64,000 nt of DNA from Acidobacteriota bacterium (GTDB lineage Bacteria; Acidobacteriota; Blastocatellia; RBC074), in assembly GCA_018268995.1 (NCBI GenBank), contig JAFDVL010000053.1, positions 1 through 64,000 of the forward strand, read 5' to 3'. The position numbers and the translations under genes are program-made. The notes beneath the pieces were generated by a model, which ran no database searches, was not told where the DNA came from, and saw only the letters and a list, made by a program, of their open reading frames with translations. Positions within the stretch are counted from its first letter, which is position 1. Each line of letters begins with the position of its first letter. This document shows positions 43,413 to 54,457 of the stretch, in pieces.

Positions 43413-43838
43413 ATGAAAAACAACACTGAAGAATATCAATGGAGCGAAACGCGTGTCCGCGTCCGCTATGCCGAAACCGATCAGGCGGGCGTCGTATATC
43501 ATTCAAATTATCTGGTTTGGTTTGAGGTCGGACGGGTCGAATTATGTCGCGATCATGGGTTTAATTACCGCGATATGGAACGCGAAGCCGACGCGCTCCT
43601 GCCCGTGACCGAAGCCCATTTGCGCTATCGCGTGCCCGCCAAATACGACGATGTAATTTTGATTCGCACCCGCACCAGTGTAATCCGCAGCCGCGCGATC
43701 ACGTTTGCGTACGAAGTGCGGCGGGAGGCGGACAACACGTTGTTGGCCGAAGGAGAAACGCAACACATTGTCATGGACAGTCAGGGCCGCGCCCGCAGCT
43801 TTCCGCCAGAATATGCTGAAAAGCTGAAAACGCGATAG
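43413..43838 (+). CDS. ybgC: YbgC/FadM-type acyl-CoA thioesterase (4HBT hot-dog fold)
   Basis: 141 residues. The 4HBT signature RVRYAETDQAGVVYHSNYLVWFEVGRVEL contains the catalytic Asp (TDQAG) and the HSNY substrate residues, followed by the expected strands (EAHLRYRVPAKYDDVILIRT, ITFAYEVRREADNTLLAEGETQHIVMD). It hydrolyses short acyl-CoA or hydroxybenzoyl-CoA type thioesters in the cytosol; in Proteobacteria the gene sits in the tol-pal operon, which is not the case here. The gene ends where a dispersed GGGAGCGC element begins. Confidence 0.93.
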   Translation: MKNNTEEYQWSETRVRVRYAETDQAGVVYHSNYLVWFEVGRVELCRDHGFNYRDMEREADALLPVTEAHLRYRVPAKYDDVILIRTRTSVIRSRAITFAYEVRREADNTLLAEGETQHIVMDSQGRARSFPPEYAEKLKTR

Positions 43839-43956
43839 CCCTGGGAGCGCAGGCATCTTTGCCTGCTTGAGGCGTGTAGAAAATCCGCTCCGAGAAAACG
43901 TGACAGTTTATCTGCCCTCAGCAGGCAAGGATGCTTGCGCTCCCAGGGCTACGCGC
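43831..43956. repeat. GGGAGCGC..GCGCTCCC inverted-repeat element, copy 2
   Basis: Arms at 43831-43866 (core GCCCTGGGAGCGCAGGCATC) and 43921-43956 (core GATGCTTGCGCTCCCAGGGC). Interior CTCCGAGAAAA matches the copy at 10017. It sits exactly between convergent stops and overlaps the last bases of both genes, so it may act as terminator. Confidence 0.9.
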
Positions 43957-44933
43957 TATTTATGCCCTAATACTTCGCTGAGCGATACTGGCGCACCATT
44001 TTTCTTTTTACTCACGTCCGCAGCTTCCATAAATGCCATGATTTCCAACGTTTCTTCCGGCGTAATTGGCGGCGTGCCTGTTTGGAAGAATTTCACAATC
44101 TCAATGACCAATTCGCGATAGCTGGTTTTCGGTTCTTTGATGAGGACAGCTTTACTGCCAAAAGCGACCGCGCCGTAACTTTGCTTGCCATCACGAATGC
44201 CGCGAAACGTGCCGATGCGCCCGTCTTTCCAGCGTCCGGTGACAACATCCGCGCCGTTCGTGTTGGTGCGCGTCACGCTTTCACAGCCCGCCCCCATCAA
44301 CGTGTACAAGGTTTCGACGCCGTGAATGCCATACCAAAATAAATCGGGATGATGCGGTTCGGTCGGCGAAGGGCTGTAGGCAATCGCACCGATCAAATCG
44401 CCAAGCGCAGGATTCTTTTTCAACTCCTGAATGTCTGGGACAAAGCGCAAACTGGATGAACTGAAAAACGGTACGCCTGCGGCTTTTGCCAAACGCACAA
44501 TCTCTTTCGCATCGCGCAAGCTTCCGGCAAACGGCTTATCTAAAAACACCGGCTTTTTTGCTTTCAGCACGGGTTTAATTTGTTCCAGATGCGGTCGCCC
44601 ATCCACGCTTTCAATCAGGACGGCATCCACTTTCTGACAAAGCTCTTCGATGGAGTTGACGAGTTCAACGCCCCATTTGTCTTTGATTTCGGCGGCAAAT
44701 TTGTCTACGCGCGTGCGACTGGATTCCACGTCGGGGCTGCCGCCTTTGAAAGCCGCCACGATGCGCGCACCGGGCACATGATCGGGGCGCGAGGGGTCAT
44801 TGAGCATTTGCGTAAAAGCGGGAACGTGTGAGGTATCGGTGCCGATGATGCCCAGGCGGATTGGAGGCTTATCCTGCGCCAAAGCAGCAGCGAATAGTGC
44901 GAAGATCCAAAACAAAAAGATAGTTTTTTTCAT
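43956..44933 (-). CDS. Secreted Gfo/Idh/MocA-type oxidoreductase
   Basis: 325 residues from the ATG at 44933 (AAGGAA upstream), which begins a signal peptide (MKKTIFLFWIFALFAAALAQ). NAD-binding Rossmann start IRLGIIGTDTSHVPAF, then VDAVLIESVDGRPHLEQIKPVLKAKKPVFLDKPFAGS with the EKP-type Lys (here DKPF), and the C-terminal beta-sheet domain. TSH after the first strand and export are typical of a secreted subgroup found in Bacteroidetes, Planctomycetes and Acidobacteria, which may process sugars or amino-sugars with a tightly bound cofactor. Substrate unknown. Confidence 0.85.
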   Translation of the reverse strand: MKKTIFLFWIFALFAAALAQDKPPIRLGIIGTDTSHVPAFTQMLNDPSRPDHVPGARIVAAFKGGSPDVESSRTRVDKFAAEIKDKWGVELVNSIEELCQKVDAVLIESVDGRPHLEQIKPVLKAKKPVFLDKPFAGSLRDAKEIVRLAKAAGVPFFSSSSLRFVPDIQELKKNPALGDLIGAIAYSPSPTEPHHPDLFWYGIHGVETLYTLMGAGCESVTRTNTNGADVVTGRWKDGRIGTFRGIRDGKQSYGAVAFGSKAVLIKEPKTSYRELVIEIVKFFQTGTPPITPEETLEIMAFMEAADVSKKKNGAPVSLSEVLGHK

Positions 44934-45034
44934 TGGGTTCCTTACCAGAAAAAGTTGGATTTTCAGTAGAGGTTGGAAGCTATCTTGTTCTGTATTGCCT
45001 GTCAATTCCTGACCGCAGCGAATCGTTGAGAAAC

Positions 45035-45077
45035 AAAAGAGGCGAGCATTCTGTTGCCAGAATGTCGCCTCTTTTTT
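45035..45077. terminator. Intrinsic terminator after the MBG-repeat protein gene
   Basis: AAAAGAGGCGA..CATTCT pairs with AGAATG..TCGCCTCTTTTTT around GTTGCC, with one bulged base. The A and T runs make it usable in both directions; it lies just beyond the stop of the minus-strand gene at 45095. Confidence 0.88.
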
Positions 45078-45094
45078 CTGATGATCAGTGCAGA

Positions 45095-48000
45095 TTACTG
45101 AATGAAGATTTTGACCGTATTGGATGCCTTGCCATCCACATACAGAACCACATTCACTAATCCCGCCCCGGTCAGGGATTGCGGCAACAGAATGTTCGCT
45201 TGATCCAGTCCGGCGTATTCCGGTTGCGCTCCGGCATACACCACCTGTGCCTCCTGCCCACCGACGAACGCTCTGACGTTTTGCAACGAAGAACGATTGC
45301 GCCAGCCGGTTCCGAACAACACCAAATACACCTCATCACTCGCCAAACTCGTGCTCGTATTCATGTTGATCGGGTGATAGTCAAAGAGCTTGGTCATCGG
45401 ATTGTATTCTGCCGTTGGAGCAAAGCTCTGTGAACCATCCGGCTTCACACGTTGAATCTGTCCCGCCGCCAGGCCTGTACCAGAAGCGTCTGCCGCGAAC
45501 AAGCCGGGCGCGACCGTTTCCAGCAGGAAGTTGCCCGCAGAAGTCTCAACTTCGTCTTTGACAACCGTCACCATCAACTCGCCTTCAGCCAGATCAGATG
45601 GCACCAGGAAGTTGATCTGCGTTTCTGACACATACAGCAACGAAGCCCATTGCTCCTTGCCCTGACTGTCACGCACCTTGACGCGCACGCCGCCTAATTG
45701 CGAGGGTAAGGGTTGGCTGCGGGCGCTTTCGACGCCGCTCGCCAGACCTGTCCCGAAGATCGAAGCAATAGTGTCGCCCGCCAAAGACTGTCCGTCGTAG
45801 CTCGCCGCCTGCACCGTTGTCATCGGACGCGACTGGGTAATCGTCACCTCCTGATCTGCGAATCGAATCTTCGCCACACGGATTTTTGGCTCTGTTTGTG
45901 GCGCAACCACCAAAGTAGTCACCCATTGCCCGTTGATAATTTCAGGACTCCAGACCTCAATCCAGGAGGGAGGCAGTCCTACCGTCCAGGAACATCCACC
46001 GCGCGTATCCAATTTGACCACCAGTTTTCCGCCTTGTGGCTCAATCAGGAATTCTTTTTGTGACAGAGTAAAGATGCAATCCGTAGTCACCTGTTGCGTC
46101 AACACTGTCGAGGTGCTGCCGTTTGAGGTTTCATCGCCCAGATAAACTGCCTTCAGGGCATGCGCGCCTTCGGTCAGTTCATTCACGGTGAAACTTGCCA
46201 CGCCATTCGTGAGCGTCGCTTTGCCCAACGATTGCTCGCCGTCAAAGAATTCCACCTGCCCTTGTGGCTGATTAGCGCTGCCTTTGACTTTCGCGGTTAA
46301 GGTCAGGCGCTGTCCGGTGGAAATCGGATTAGCAGTCGTTGTCAGTGTCGTGAAGGAAGTGGCTTTGTTTACTTCCTGCGCGAGTTCCTTCGATCCCGAT
46401 TGATAGTTATTATCGCCACTGTAGCTGGCGGTAATCGTGTGCGAACCCAGCGCCAGAGTCGAGATCGTATAGCTCGCCTGCCCTGCTGCATTCAGCACGA
46501 AGGGTGACAGGCTTTTGCCATCAAGGGTGAAGGTGATCGTTCCGCCTGGGACGCCACCATATCGCGCCGTTGCCGCAGCACTGGCGGTAAAGGTTACAGT
46601 TTGGCCCAGGACGGAAGAGACAGGATTCGCCGTCAAACTCAGGGCGGGTTGGCCCGGTGTCACCGTCAGCATACCGTTGACATAGGTAACGTCATAATTC
46701 GGATTATTCACGCCACTGACATAAATCGGATAGCTGCCTGCCGGACTGTGTGGTAACGCGGGAGTAGTAATTTCCGCTGTTCCTGCCGTCAGGTTCATCG
46801 TATCGCCATTCACCAGCCCCGCAAAACTCGCGGTTAACACCGGATTCATCGTGCCATACACACGCGTATGCGATTCCGCCTTCACCGTCAAAGGAGCGGG
46901 AGTCACCCCCAACGTACCATCTACAAACTGAATCGCGTAGTTGGAAGAGGTCAGACCACTTGGCGTGATGCTGTAATTTCCGACATTGCTGCTCGAAGTA
47001 GCCGCTGTCGTAAAAGCCAAAGCTCCACCAAGGACGCTTTGGTCTTCGCCACTGATAAAGCCGTTGTAGCTAACCGTGAAGGCTGGGTTAGCAGACCCAT
47101 ACACCTTCGTCTTATCTTCGGCTTTGACCTTTAACGTCAGAGTCGTGATGTTCAGCATTCCAGGCTGGAACGTGATGTCGTAGTTCTCTGAAGTTAACCC
47201 GCTGGGCGTCACAGAATAACTGCCAACGGCGCTGTTCTGCGTGGCGTTCGTAGAAAATTGCAACGCACCACCCAACACGCTGGCCGATTCAGCGTTCATA
47301 AAGCCAATAAAACTGGCGGTGAAAGTAGGTAACGCTGCGCCATACGACTTCGCCACATCATCAGTCTTGACCGTCAGCGCCGCTTTGCTGATGTCCAGCG
47401 CGCCGTTGACGAAACTAAACTGATAGTTGCTGGCACTCAAGCTACCGATCACAGGCGTGATCGGATAGCTGCCAACGCCACTTCCATCCGTCGCGGTAGT
47501 AGACAGATTTGGTGTTCCCGTTAAAACGCTGACCGTTTCATTGTTGACGAATCCGGCATAGGTGTAAGTCAACGATGGATTACCCGTGCCATAAACTTTC
47601 GTTTTGTTTTCAGCGGTCACTGTCACGGTGGCCTTGTTGACCGTGAACGACTGCTCGACACTGGTCGCTTCGTTGTAGCTTGTATCGCCTGCCTGCGCAG
47701 CGCGAATTGTCACGGTGCCCGCCCCCGTGAGCGTAACGGTGTTGTTGCTGATCGTCGCGGGACCACTGACAACACTGAAGCTGATGGGCAAATTCGACGA
47801 AGCCGTTGCGCTCACCGCAAACGGTGCATCGCCCCACGTCTTGCTCGCCAACGTACCAAACGTGATTGCTTGATCGGCCTTGTTGACCGTGAGCGTCGCA
47901 GCATCAGAAGTCGCACTGCCGCAAACTCCGGTCACCACCACATCGTAGCTGCCCGCGTCGCCTGTGCCGACGGGATTGATCGTGTAGCTGCTCCCATTGG

Positions 48001-49312
48001 CATTGGGAATGTTCTGTGTTCCCTTGCGCCATTGATAGCTCACCGCATTACTCGCCGTCACCGAGAACGTCACGCTGTTGCCAACGGTGACGGTTTGCGT
48101 CGCGGGAGGGACGCTGATGCCGACCGCACTGCTCGCAACATTGACGGTTAAGTTCGCCGTTGCGGTCAGACTGCCGCCATCCGTAACGGTCAGAACAACC
48201 GTGTTCGCTCCTGCGGTGGCAGTACAACCCGCTGCGACATCGGCGGTGATGGTGCCATTGGTATTGACGATGTTGCTTACGGTGATCCCTGTTGGAATCG
48301 TCGTAGCGGTCACGATCAATGATCCCACAGCAGTTTCTGTGTCACTGACCGTCGCAATCGTTGCATTGCTCGCAGCACCGCTCTGTTGCGCGGTCAGGGC
48401 TGAACCTGGCGTGATCGTCGGTGAGCTATTCGTGGAAGCGCAGCTTTGATGAAGGCTCAGCACTTCTTGCGCAGTTAACGCCCGGTTATAAAGACCGAAT
48501 TCATCCATTTGCCCATTGGGTGCCAGTCCATTAGAACTACTATAGCCTCCGACCTTAAATGGGCCAGCACCTGTAAGATTCGGACTGGTTTGAGCCACGG
48601 TGTTAACAAGGACGCCATTCAGGTATGCCTTAACATTATTGGCAACAGAATCATAGACAAACGTCGTTGTCGCAGTGGAAACAGAAGCTCCGCCCGTAAC
48701 CGTCACATCCGTCAATCCGCCACCACGTAAAATCCAGTTCCCCGCACCTGCCACGCCACCAGTGAAACATCTGAAGGAGGATGTATTAATGTCCCCCAAA
48801 ATATAATACGTGGTAGTTGTTGAGATAATGTTAGAGGTCTTGAATGAGATGGTCCAGGAGGTATTGGCAAGGTTCGGAGCCCAGCCCGTATTCAGATAAT
48901 CGTTGGTACTGGAAGCACCTGTTCCGATCAATGAACCGCCGTTGCCCGAACAAAGATTGGTCCCGCCCTGTGTCAGCCCGCCAACGAGTGTAGCGTTGGT
49001 GGTCCCTGAAGGAGGTGCGCTGGCCAGATTAGGAACACTCGTTCCGGTTCCGTCAAATTTATAATAGAGAAGTTCGGGAACCGGAGGCCCTTGTGATGCC
49101 ATTGCAGCTGGAGCGGCAGGGGCGACTGTTGTCGGCGCAACGTACGCTTTAGCGCTAACAGGCTGGCTATCAAGCAGACGCTGATTCACTGGCAGGCGAT
49201 GATTTACTGGACGTGCTGCTCCAAGGATGACCTGAGGCAATACCAGGCAATAAATCAGAAGTAAGACGACGAATTTACGGAAAGTGCGAGGCGAGACAGA
49301 AGGAAAGTTCAT
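45095..49312 (-). CDS. Giant secreted LamG / MBG-repeat / BACON / TIGR03437 protein
   Basis: About 1,405 residues from Met at 49312, which starts a signal peptide (FVVLLLIYCLVLPQVILGAA); an upstream start at 49453 is less likely and neither has a strong ribosome site. Domains (numbered from 49453): LamG-like (about 150-340), Ig-like segments (350-520), four MBG repeats of about 77 residues, each opening with KVYG or KSYG (about 610-935), two Big_3-type repeats (940-1125), a BACON-like domain (1128-1205, GGCSWTV), and the TIGR03437 Solibacter C-terminal domain (1218-1452, VAPGLFAADASGTGLAAGQ). A surface adhesin or carbohydrate-binding scaffold is likely. Confidence 0.88.
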   Translation of the reverse strand: MNFPSVSPRTFRKFVVLLLIYCLVLPQVILGAARPVNHRLPVNQRLLDSQPVSAKAYVAPTTVAPAAPAAMASQGPPVPELLYYKFDGTGTSVPNLASAPPSGTTNATLVGGLTQGGTNLCSGNGGSLIGTGASSTNDYLNTGWAPNLANTSWTISFKTSNIISTTTTYYILGDINTSSFRCFTGGVAGAGNWILRGGGLTDVTVTGGASVSTATTTFVYDSVANNVKAYLNGVLVNTVAQTSPNLTGAGPFKVGGYSSSNGLAPNGQMDEFGLYNRALTAQEVLSLHQSCASTNSSPTITPGSALTAQQSGAASNATIATVSDTETAVGSLIVTATTIPTGITVSNIVNTNGTITADVAAGCTATAGANTVVLTVTDGGSLTATANLTVNVASSAVGISVPPATQTVTVGNSVTFSVTASNAVSYQWRKGTQNIPNANGSSYTINPVGTGDAGSYDVVVTGVCGSATSDAATLTVNKADQAITFGTLASKTWGDAPFAVSATASSNLPISFSVVSGPATISNNTVTLTGAGTVTIRAAQAGDTSYNEATSVEQSFTVNKATVTVTAENKTKVYGTGNPSLTYTYAGFVNNETVSVLTGTPNLSTTATDGSGVGSYPITPVIGSLSASNYQFSFVNGALDISKAALTVKTDDVAKSYGAALPTFTASFIGFMNAESASVLGGALQFSTNATQNSAVGSYSVTPSGLTSENYDITFQPGMLNITTLTLKVKAEDKTKVYGSANPAFTVSYNGFISGEDQSVLGGALAFTTAATSSSNVGNYSITPSGLTSSNYAIQFVDGTLGVTPAPLTVKAESHTRVYGTMNPVLTASFAGLVNGDTMNLTAGTAEITTPALPHSPAGSYPIYVSGVNNPNYDVTYVNGMLTVTPGQPALSLTANPVSSVLGQTVTFTASAAATARYGGVPGGTITFTLDGKSLSPFVLNAAGQASYTISTLALGSHTITASYSGDNNYQSGSKELAQEVNKATSFTTLTTTANPISTGQRLTLTAKVKGSANQPQGQVEFFDGEQSLGKATLTNGVASFTVNELTEGAHALKAVYLGDETSNGSTSTVLTQQVTTDCIFTLSQKEFLIEPQGGKLVVKLDTRGGCSWTVGLPPSWIEVWSPEIINGQWVTTLVVAPQTEPKIRVAKIRFADQEVTITQSRPMTTVQAASYDGQSLAGDTIASIFGTGLASGVESARSQPLPSQLGGVRVKVRDSQGKEQWASLLYVSETQINFLVPSDLAEGELMVTVVKDEVETSAGNFLLETVAPGLFAADASGTGLAAGQIQRVKPDGSQSFAPTAEYNPMTKLFDYHPINMNTSTSLASDEVYLVLFGTGWRNRSSLQNVRAFVGGQEAQVVYAGAQPEYAGLDQANILLPQSLTGAGLVNVVLYVDGKASNTVKIFIQ

Positions 49313-49707
49313 AAGTTTTCTAGCAGGTTCCTGAACTGAGGTACTGGCACATTGTGAGGTTGAAAGGTCTGGCAAGGAGCTTTGTAAATACTTCGTACAA
49401 AGCAGCGCTGGTAATAAGATTTGCGGCGGAAACATTGAGGAACGCTTCGACACAGATCACGCTCTGTGTCTGCCGCTGACATTTGATTTTCCAAATGGGA
49501 GGCTCAGGGAAAAATCAAAGGAGAACTTGAGAAAAAAATCAGTGGGGTTGTCGTGAAATTCCAGGACGCAGCGGGTGCTGCCACGCAAAAATACTGCGGC
49601 GCACTATAGGGAATTTGCGGCCTCAGCGTCAACATAAAAAAACAACGAGGCAGCAACAAAATAGTCAGAGATTCACAGACAGAAAGCGTTCTCATCCGTC
49701 ACCTGAT
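49313..49707. other. Intergenic region between two large minus-strand genes
   Basis: About 395 bases that must carry the promoter of the MBG-repeat protein. A 63-codon minus frame (49504-49695) looks random. I saw no strong hairpin or repeat. Confidence 0.4.
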
Positions 49708-52700
49708 TCATCGCAGTGTGCCGAATAAAGCAAGGTTGGCCCAATGTACCGGATGCCTGAAGTCGGAGTTGGTTAGCAGTTTTTTTGTGGCCTGTTGCAA
49801 GGCGTTGGGAACGCGCGCTTTGAATTGTTGATGAAAGCTGGTCATTAGCTCAGCATTTTCAGTGGGCCATTGACTCATCAATGTGGCAGAACTGCTCGCG
49901 ACATAGGCGGCCCAGGCTACGCCAGTAAAACCATTGCCTGTTCGACGTTCGACAGGCAGGACATTGGCGTTCGGCAACGCTAGTAATTCCGCACGTAAGT
50001 TCAAATTCGTCAGCCTCCACAACGGCAACAAACCAGATTTCGGTTTTGTCGCATCAGCGGGGGACAGGGCAACAAATGAGTACAATGGGCGATAGTTGTT
50101 GATGAGCGCAGGCGCAGCAAAATGAAGCGTGCTGGCAGAAGGTTGCAACGCCTCTTCGCGCGCAGCATTGCCGAACAGCGCTTTGCTGCGCGGCAATCCG
50201 TACATTTGCTGCAATCTTTGGACAGTTGACTCTGCATTGGCGACGGGCGTGAGCCGCAGCTTTTCGAGTGTCGCCACATCCAGGCTGGCAGGGGCGAAAG
50301 CCAATAAAGAAGGGGCTGTCGTCGGCGCTCGCAACCGTGCGAGCCGCGATTGTTCACGAAGCGCGCTGACGGAGCTGGCATAGTTAAGCGCACAATCTTC
50401 AATCCAAAACCGATTGTCGCTCGGCTGCAACGCGGCAAACGGGAGCGCCCACAAAATCCCATCCGGCACAATCGTCAGCGATGTTTTGCCTGCCAGTTGC
50501 GATTCAGCAGGCTTCAGCAAACGATCATACAGTTCGCGCGACAACGCGGCATACTCTTCGCTTTGGCTCGCGATTTTCTCGCGGAACAACAGCACGCGAT
50601 CTTGCAGCTGCGCGGCATCCAGTTTGTAAGTATTCAACTCAAGCTGCGTTTGCCGCGACGCTTTCGTCAGGACAAACAGTAAAACCTGTTGCTCGGTCAC
50701 GACGAATTCCAGCAGTGCGCGTTTGGGATCGCTGAGCAATGCGTATGCCTCGCCCGCTTTGATCGGCGGGGCTTCGCCGCGATAGGTTTTGAGTTGTGGG
50801 TGTCGCAGGTACAACTGATTCGTCAGCGTCGTCAAATCGGCACGCGCCTTTTGCAATTGGTCACGCAAACGCTTCACAACCGCTTCGTCATTGCCTTTGC
50901 GGCGAGCGCGATCCAGCCGCGCCGAAAGCGTCAAGGCTTCACGACGCAATTGCTGCTCGCTTTCGGCTTCAGCAGGCGTCAGCGTTTTGGTAATGCGATT
51001 GCGGCTGCCTTGCAAAATCCCCCATAAAATCTGGGCTTTCGCGCGCTCAGCGTAGTTGAAGGCCTCGACCGGGTTGCCTTCTTCCACCAGCAATTCGACC
51101 AGTCCGATGTACGGCGCGGTGCGTTCGACGGCGGAATCGGTGTCATTGCCCCGTAAATTCGCGCGCATCCGTTCAATCGTCGCGACCGATTGCAGCCACG
51201 CCTGTTTTGCCTTGTCTGCTTGTGTCAATCGCAGTTGAGCGCGTCCGATTTCAAACTGTGCGCGCCACAAGGTTTCGTAGCTTTCAGCTTGCGTGGCAAA
51301 GGCCGACGCGCGTTCGGCAAAGCTTAAGGCCTCGGTAAAAGTGTCTTCGGCATACTTCACTAAGCCGATGCGATAAAGCGCAACCGCAATCAGATTTTTG
51401 TTGTTGATCGTTTCAAAATGCGTGAGCGCTTTTTGGTACGCTTCCATCGCAAACGGATAACTTTTCTGCACAAAATGCACGAGGCCAATTGCCAGCAGCA
51501 CTTCGTGCGCTTCATCCATTTTGCCGGATTCTGTCAGCAGAAACCGCGCGTTCTGAAATGCTTCAAACGCCAGACGGTAATTCTGCAAACGAAAGTTCGC
51601 ATTGCCGACGCTTTGCAATGCCTGCGCGATACCGTCTTTGTCGCCTGCTGTGGCGTAGTGATTCAGGCTTTGATAGTAATGATCCAACGCCAGTTTATTT
51701 TCGCCCTGCACGAAATAGGCGAGGCCGATACTGCTCAACGACTCGGCCATCACCAGCGCGGTTTTGGTTTCTTTCGCCAATTCAAAACTCTGCCGATAAT
51801 GATCAATCGCTTCGTCCAAATCGCCGAGCGCGTACTGACAATTACCAAGCCGCAACCACGTGTCTGCGATGCCCGCCTGATCGCCCGCCTGCTGCTGAAG
51901 CTGTAAAGTTCGCTGATACGATTCGAGCGCCTGTTCATACTGCCCCAGCGCGTAGAGGCAATTCGAGATGTTGCGCGTCGCGGCCAGGATCGCATTGCGG
52001 TTCGGTGGTTGCTGCGCGGCGGCCAAAGCACGGCGAAAGATTACCAGCGCCTCTTCGTATTCCTGCTGCGCATACATCGCTTCGCCGTTGTCGAGCAGGG
52101 TTTTCACGCCTGAACCTTCGGCCTGACTTTTCGTCAAACTCGCTTTTGCGGCGTCGTTCTCGCCACTCGACAATTGGTTGCTGGCAAGGAAGCCTTGCAC
52201 TTCGGCAGCCTGGTCTTTGAGGCCGAGCCGGTTATAGATTTCGTATGCGCGTTTGAAATAAGGCTGTGCGACCGTCGCCTCAGCGTTGTAGGTCAACGCC
52301 AAACCGACATTTTGCAAGGCTGACGCTAATTCGCGCTGCTCGCCGAGTTCTTCATAAATCTTCAGCGCGTTTTGGTATCGCCGGGTCGCGGCTTCGTAAT
52401 GCGAAAGCAGATACTCCGTTGTGCCCAGTCGCGATTCCGCCACTGCAATGCCTTCTCGGTACTGAAGAATCTGCGCGACATTCACGGCAGCGCGAAAGAT
52501 TTCAATGGTGCGTTCGGTCGGCTTCGGATACAGGCTGCGGTCACCATTGTGTATCAGAATGGCGTGGACGTCTTTGGTTAATTGCGCGTGGCGCGCGCGG
52601 AGCACGGCTTCGCGATCTTCGGCAGTTTTAGCATCAAGAAGCTCCTGTGCAATTTGGGCTGGATTTGATTGCGCAATGATGTCACGGGAGGAAGCGAAAA

Positions 52701-52776
52701 ACGAGACGACGAAACAGACGAAAATAACAAAACAAACTGAGGCGTCATGTCGAAGGTGAAAATCAAAAGTACGCAT
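49708..52776 (-). CDS. TPR protein with catalytically dead CHAT domain, secreted
   Basis: 1022 residues. A hydrophobic N-terminal segment (about 13-36) serves as signal peptide or anchor. About ten TPRs follow (90-550; e.g. ALGQYEQALESYQRTLQLQQ), a helical region with RLDRARRKGNDEAVVKRL, then a CHAT domain (about 640-1022) marked by LTIVPDGILWALPFAAL, the HF pair near 885 and GFTGVAWAAYVASSSATLMSQWPT. Active CHAT caspase-like proteases have HxATHG and a Cys in LSAC-x-TG; here these read HFAAPAL and LLALPNANV, so both catalytic residues are gone. It probably works as a protein-binding scaffold in the envelope. Its signal peptide is encoded by a heptamer repeat. Confidence 0.88.
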   Translation of the reverse strand: MRTFDFHLRHDASVCFVIFVCFVVSFFASSRDIIAQSNPAQIAQELLDAKTAEDREAVLRARHAQLTKDVHAILIHNGDRSLYPKPTERTIEIFRAAVNVAQILQYREGIAVAESRLGTTEYLLSHYEAATRRYQNALKIYEELGEQRELASALQNVGLALTYNAEATVAQPYFKRAYEIYNRLGLKDQAAEVQGFLASNQLSSGENDAAKASLTKSQAEGSGVKTLLDNGEAMYAQQEYEEALVIFRRALAAAQQPPNRNAILAATRNISNCLYALGQYEQALESYQRTLQLQQQAGDQAGIADTWLRLGNCQYALGDLDEAIDHYRQSFELAKETKTALVMAESLSSIGLAYFVQGENKLALDHYYQSLNHYATAGDKDGIAQALQSVGNANFRLQNYRLAFEAFQNARFLLTESGKMDEAHEVLLAIGLVHFVQKSYPFAMEAYQKALTHFETINNKNLIAVALYRIGLVKYAEDTFTEALSFAERASAFATQAESYETLWRAQFEIGRAQLRLTQADKAKQAWLQSVATIERMRANLRGNDTDSAVERTAPYIGLVELLVEEGNPVEAFNYAERAKAQILWGILQGSRNRITKTLTPAEAESEQQLRREALTLSARLDRARRKGNDEAVVKRLRDQLQKARADLTTLTNQLYLRHPQLKTYRGEAPPIKAGEAYALLSDPKRALLEFVVTEQQVLLFVLTKASRQTQLELNTYKLDAAQLQDRVLLFREKIASQSEEYAALSRELYDRLLKPAESQLAGKTSLTIVPDGILWALPFAALQPSDNRFWIEDCALNYASSVSALREQSRLARLRAPTTAPSLLAFAPASLDVATLEKLRLTPVANAESTVQRLQQMYGLPRSKALFGNAAREEALQPSASTLHFAAPALINNYRPLYSFVALSPADATKPKSGLLPLWRLTNLNLRAELLALPNANVLPVERRTGNGFTGVAWAAYVASSSATLMSQWPTENAELMTSFHQQFKARVPNALQQATKKLLTNSDFRHPVHWANLALFGTLR

Positions 52777-52846
52777 ATCGCAATCTCATACAACAAGGAT
52801 TTTTTCGTCTCTTTCGTTATTTTCGTCTGTTTCGTAGTTTCTCTTC
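52690..52846. repeat. Heptamer-type inverted repeat over the CHAT gene start
   Basis: The left arm (52690-52740) lies inside the CHAT gene and the right arm (52800-52846) in its leader. Both carry ACGAAACAGACGAAAATAAC, on opposite strands, within degenerate 7-base units. The left arm codes for the hydrophobic CFVIFVCFVVSFFAS segment. Confidence 0.85.
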
Positions 52847-54277
<1,431 letters not shown>

Positions 54278-54290
54278 TTGGGAGCAGTGC

Positions 54291-54450
54291 GAAGCGCCTG
54301 GGAGCGCAGGCGTCTCGCCTGTTCAAGAGCGAGTGTAACGAGACTCGCTAGCTTCACAAGGAAAGCACTTGGTGTTTACCGTATTTCCTCCTCCGCGTTG
54401 CGCTTTGCTTCGCTCGCGCAGCAGGCGAGCCGCCTGCGCTCCCAGGCCCT
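54291..54450. repeat. GGGAGCGC..GCGCTCCC inverted-repeat element, copy 3
   Basis: Arms at 54291-54322 (core GCGCCTGGGAGCGCAGGCGT) and 54420-54450 (core GCCTGCGCTCCCAGGC). The interior is longer than in the other copies and contains a second small inverted repeat (GCGAGTGTAACGAGACTCGC). It separates the DUF1553 and DUF1501 genes of one operon. Confidence 0.88.
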
Positions 54451-54457
54451 CAGACTT

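Noticed and set aside
49504..49695. 63-codon minus-strand frame
   Set aside because: Low-complexity hydrophobic frame in an AT-rich promoter region, with no ribosome site.
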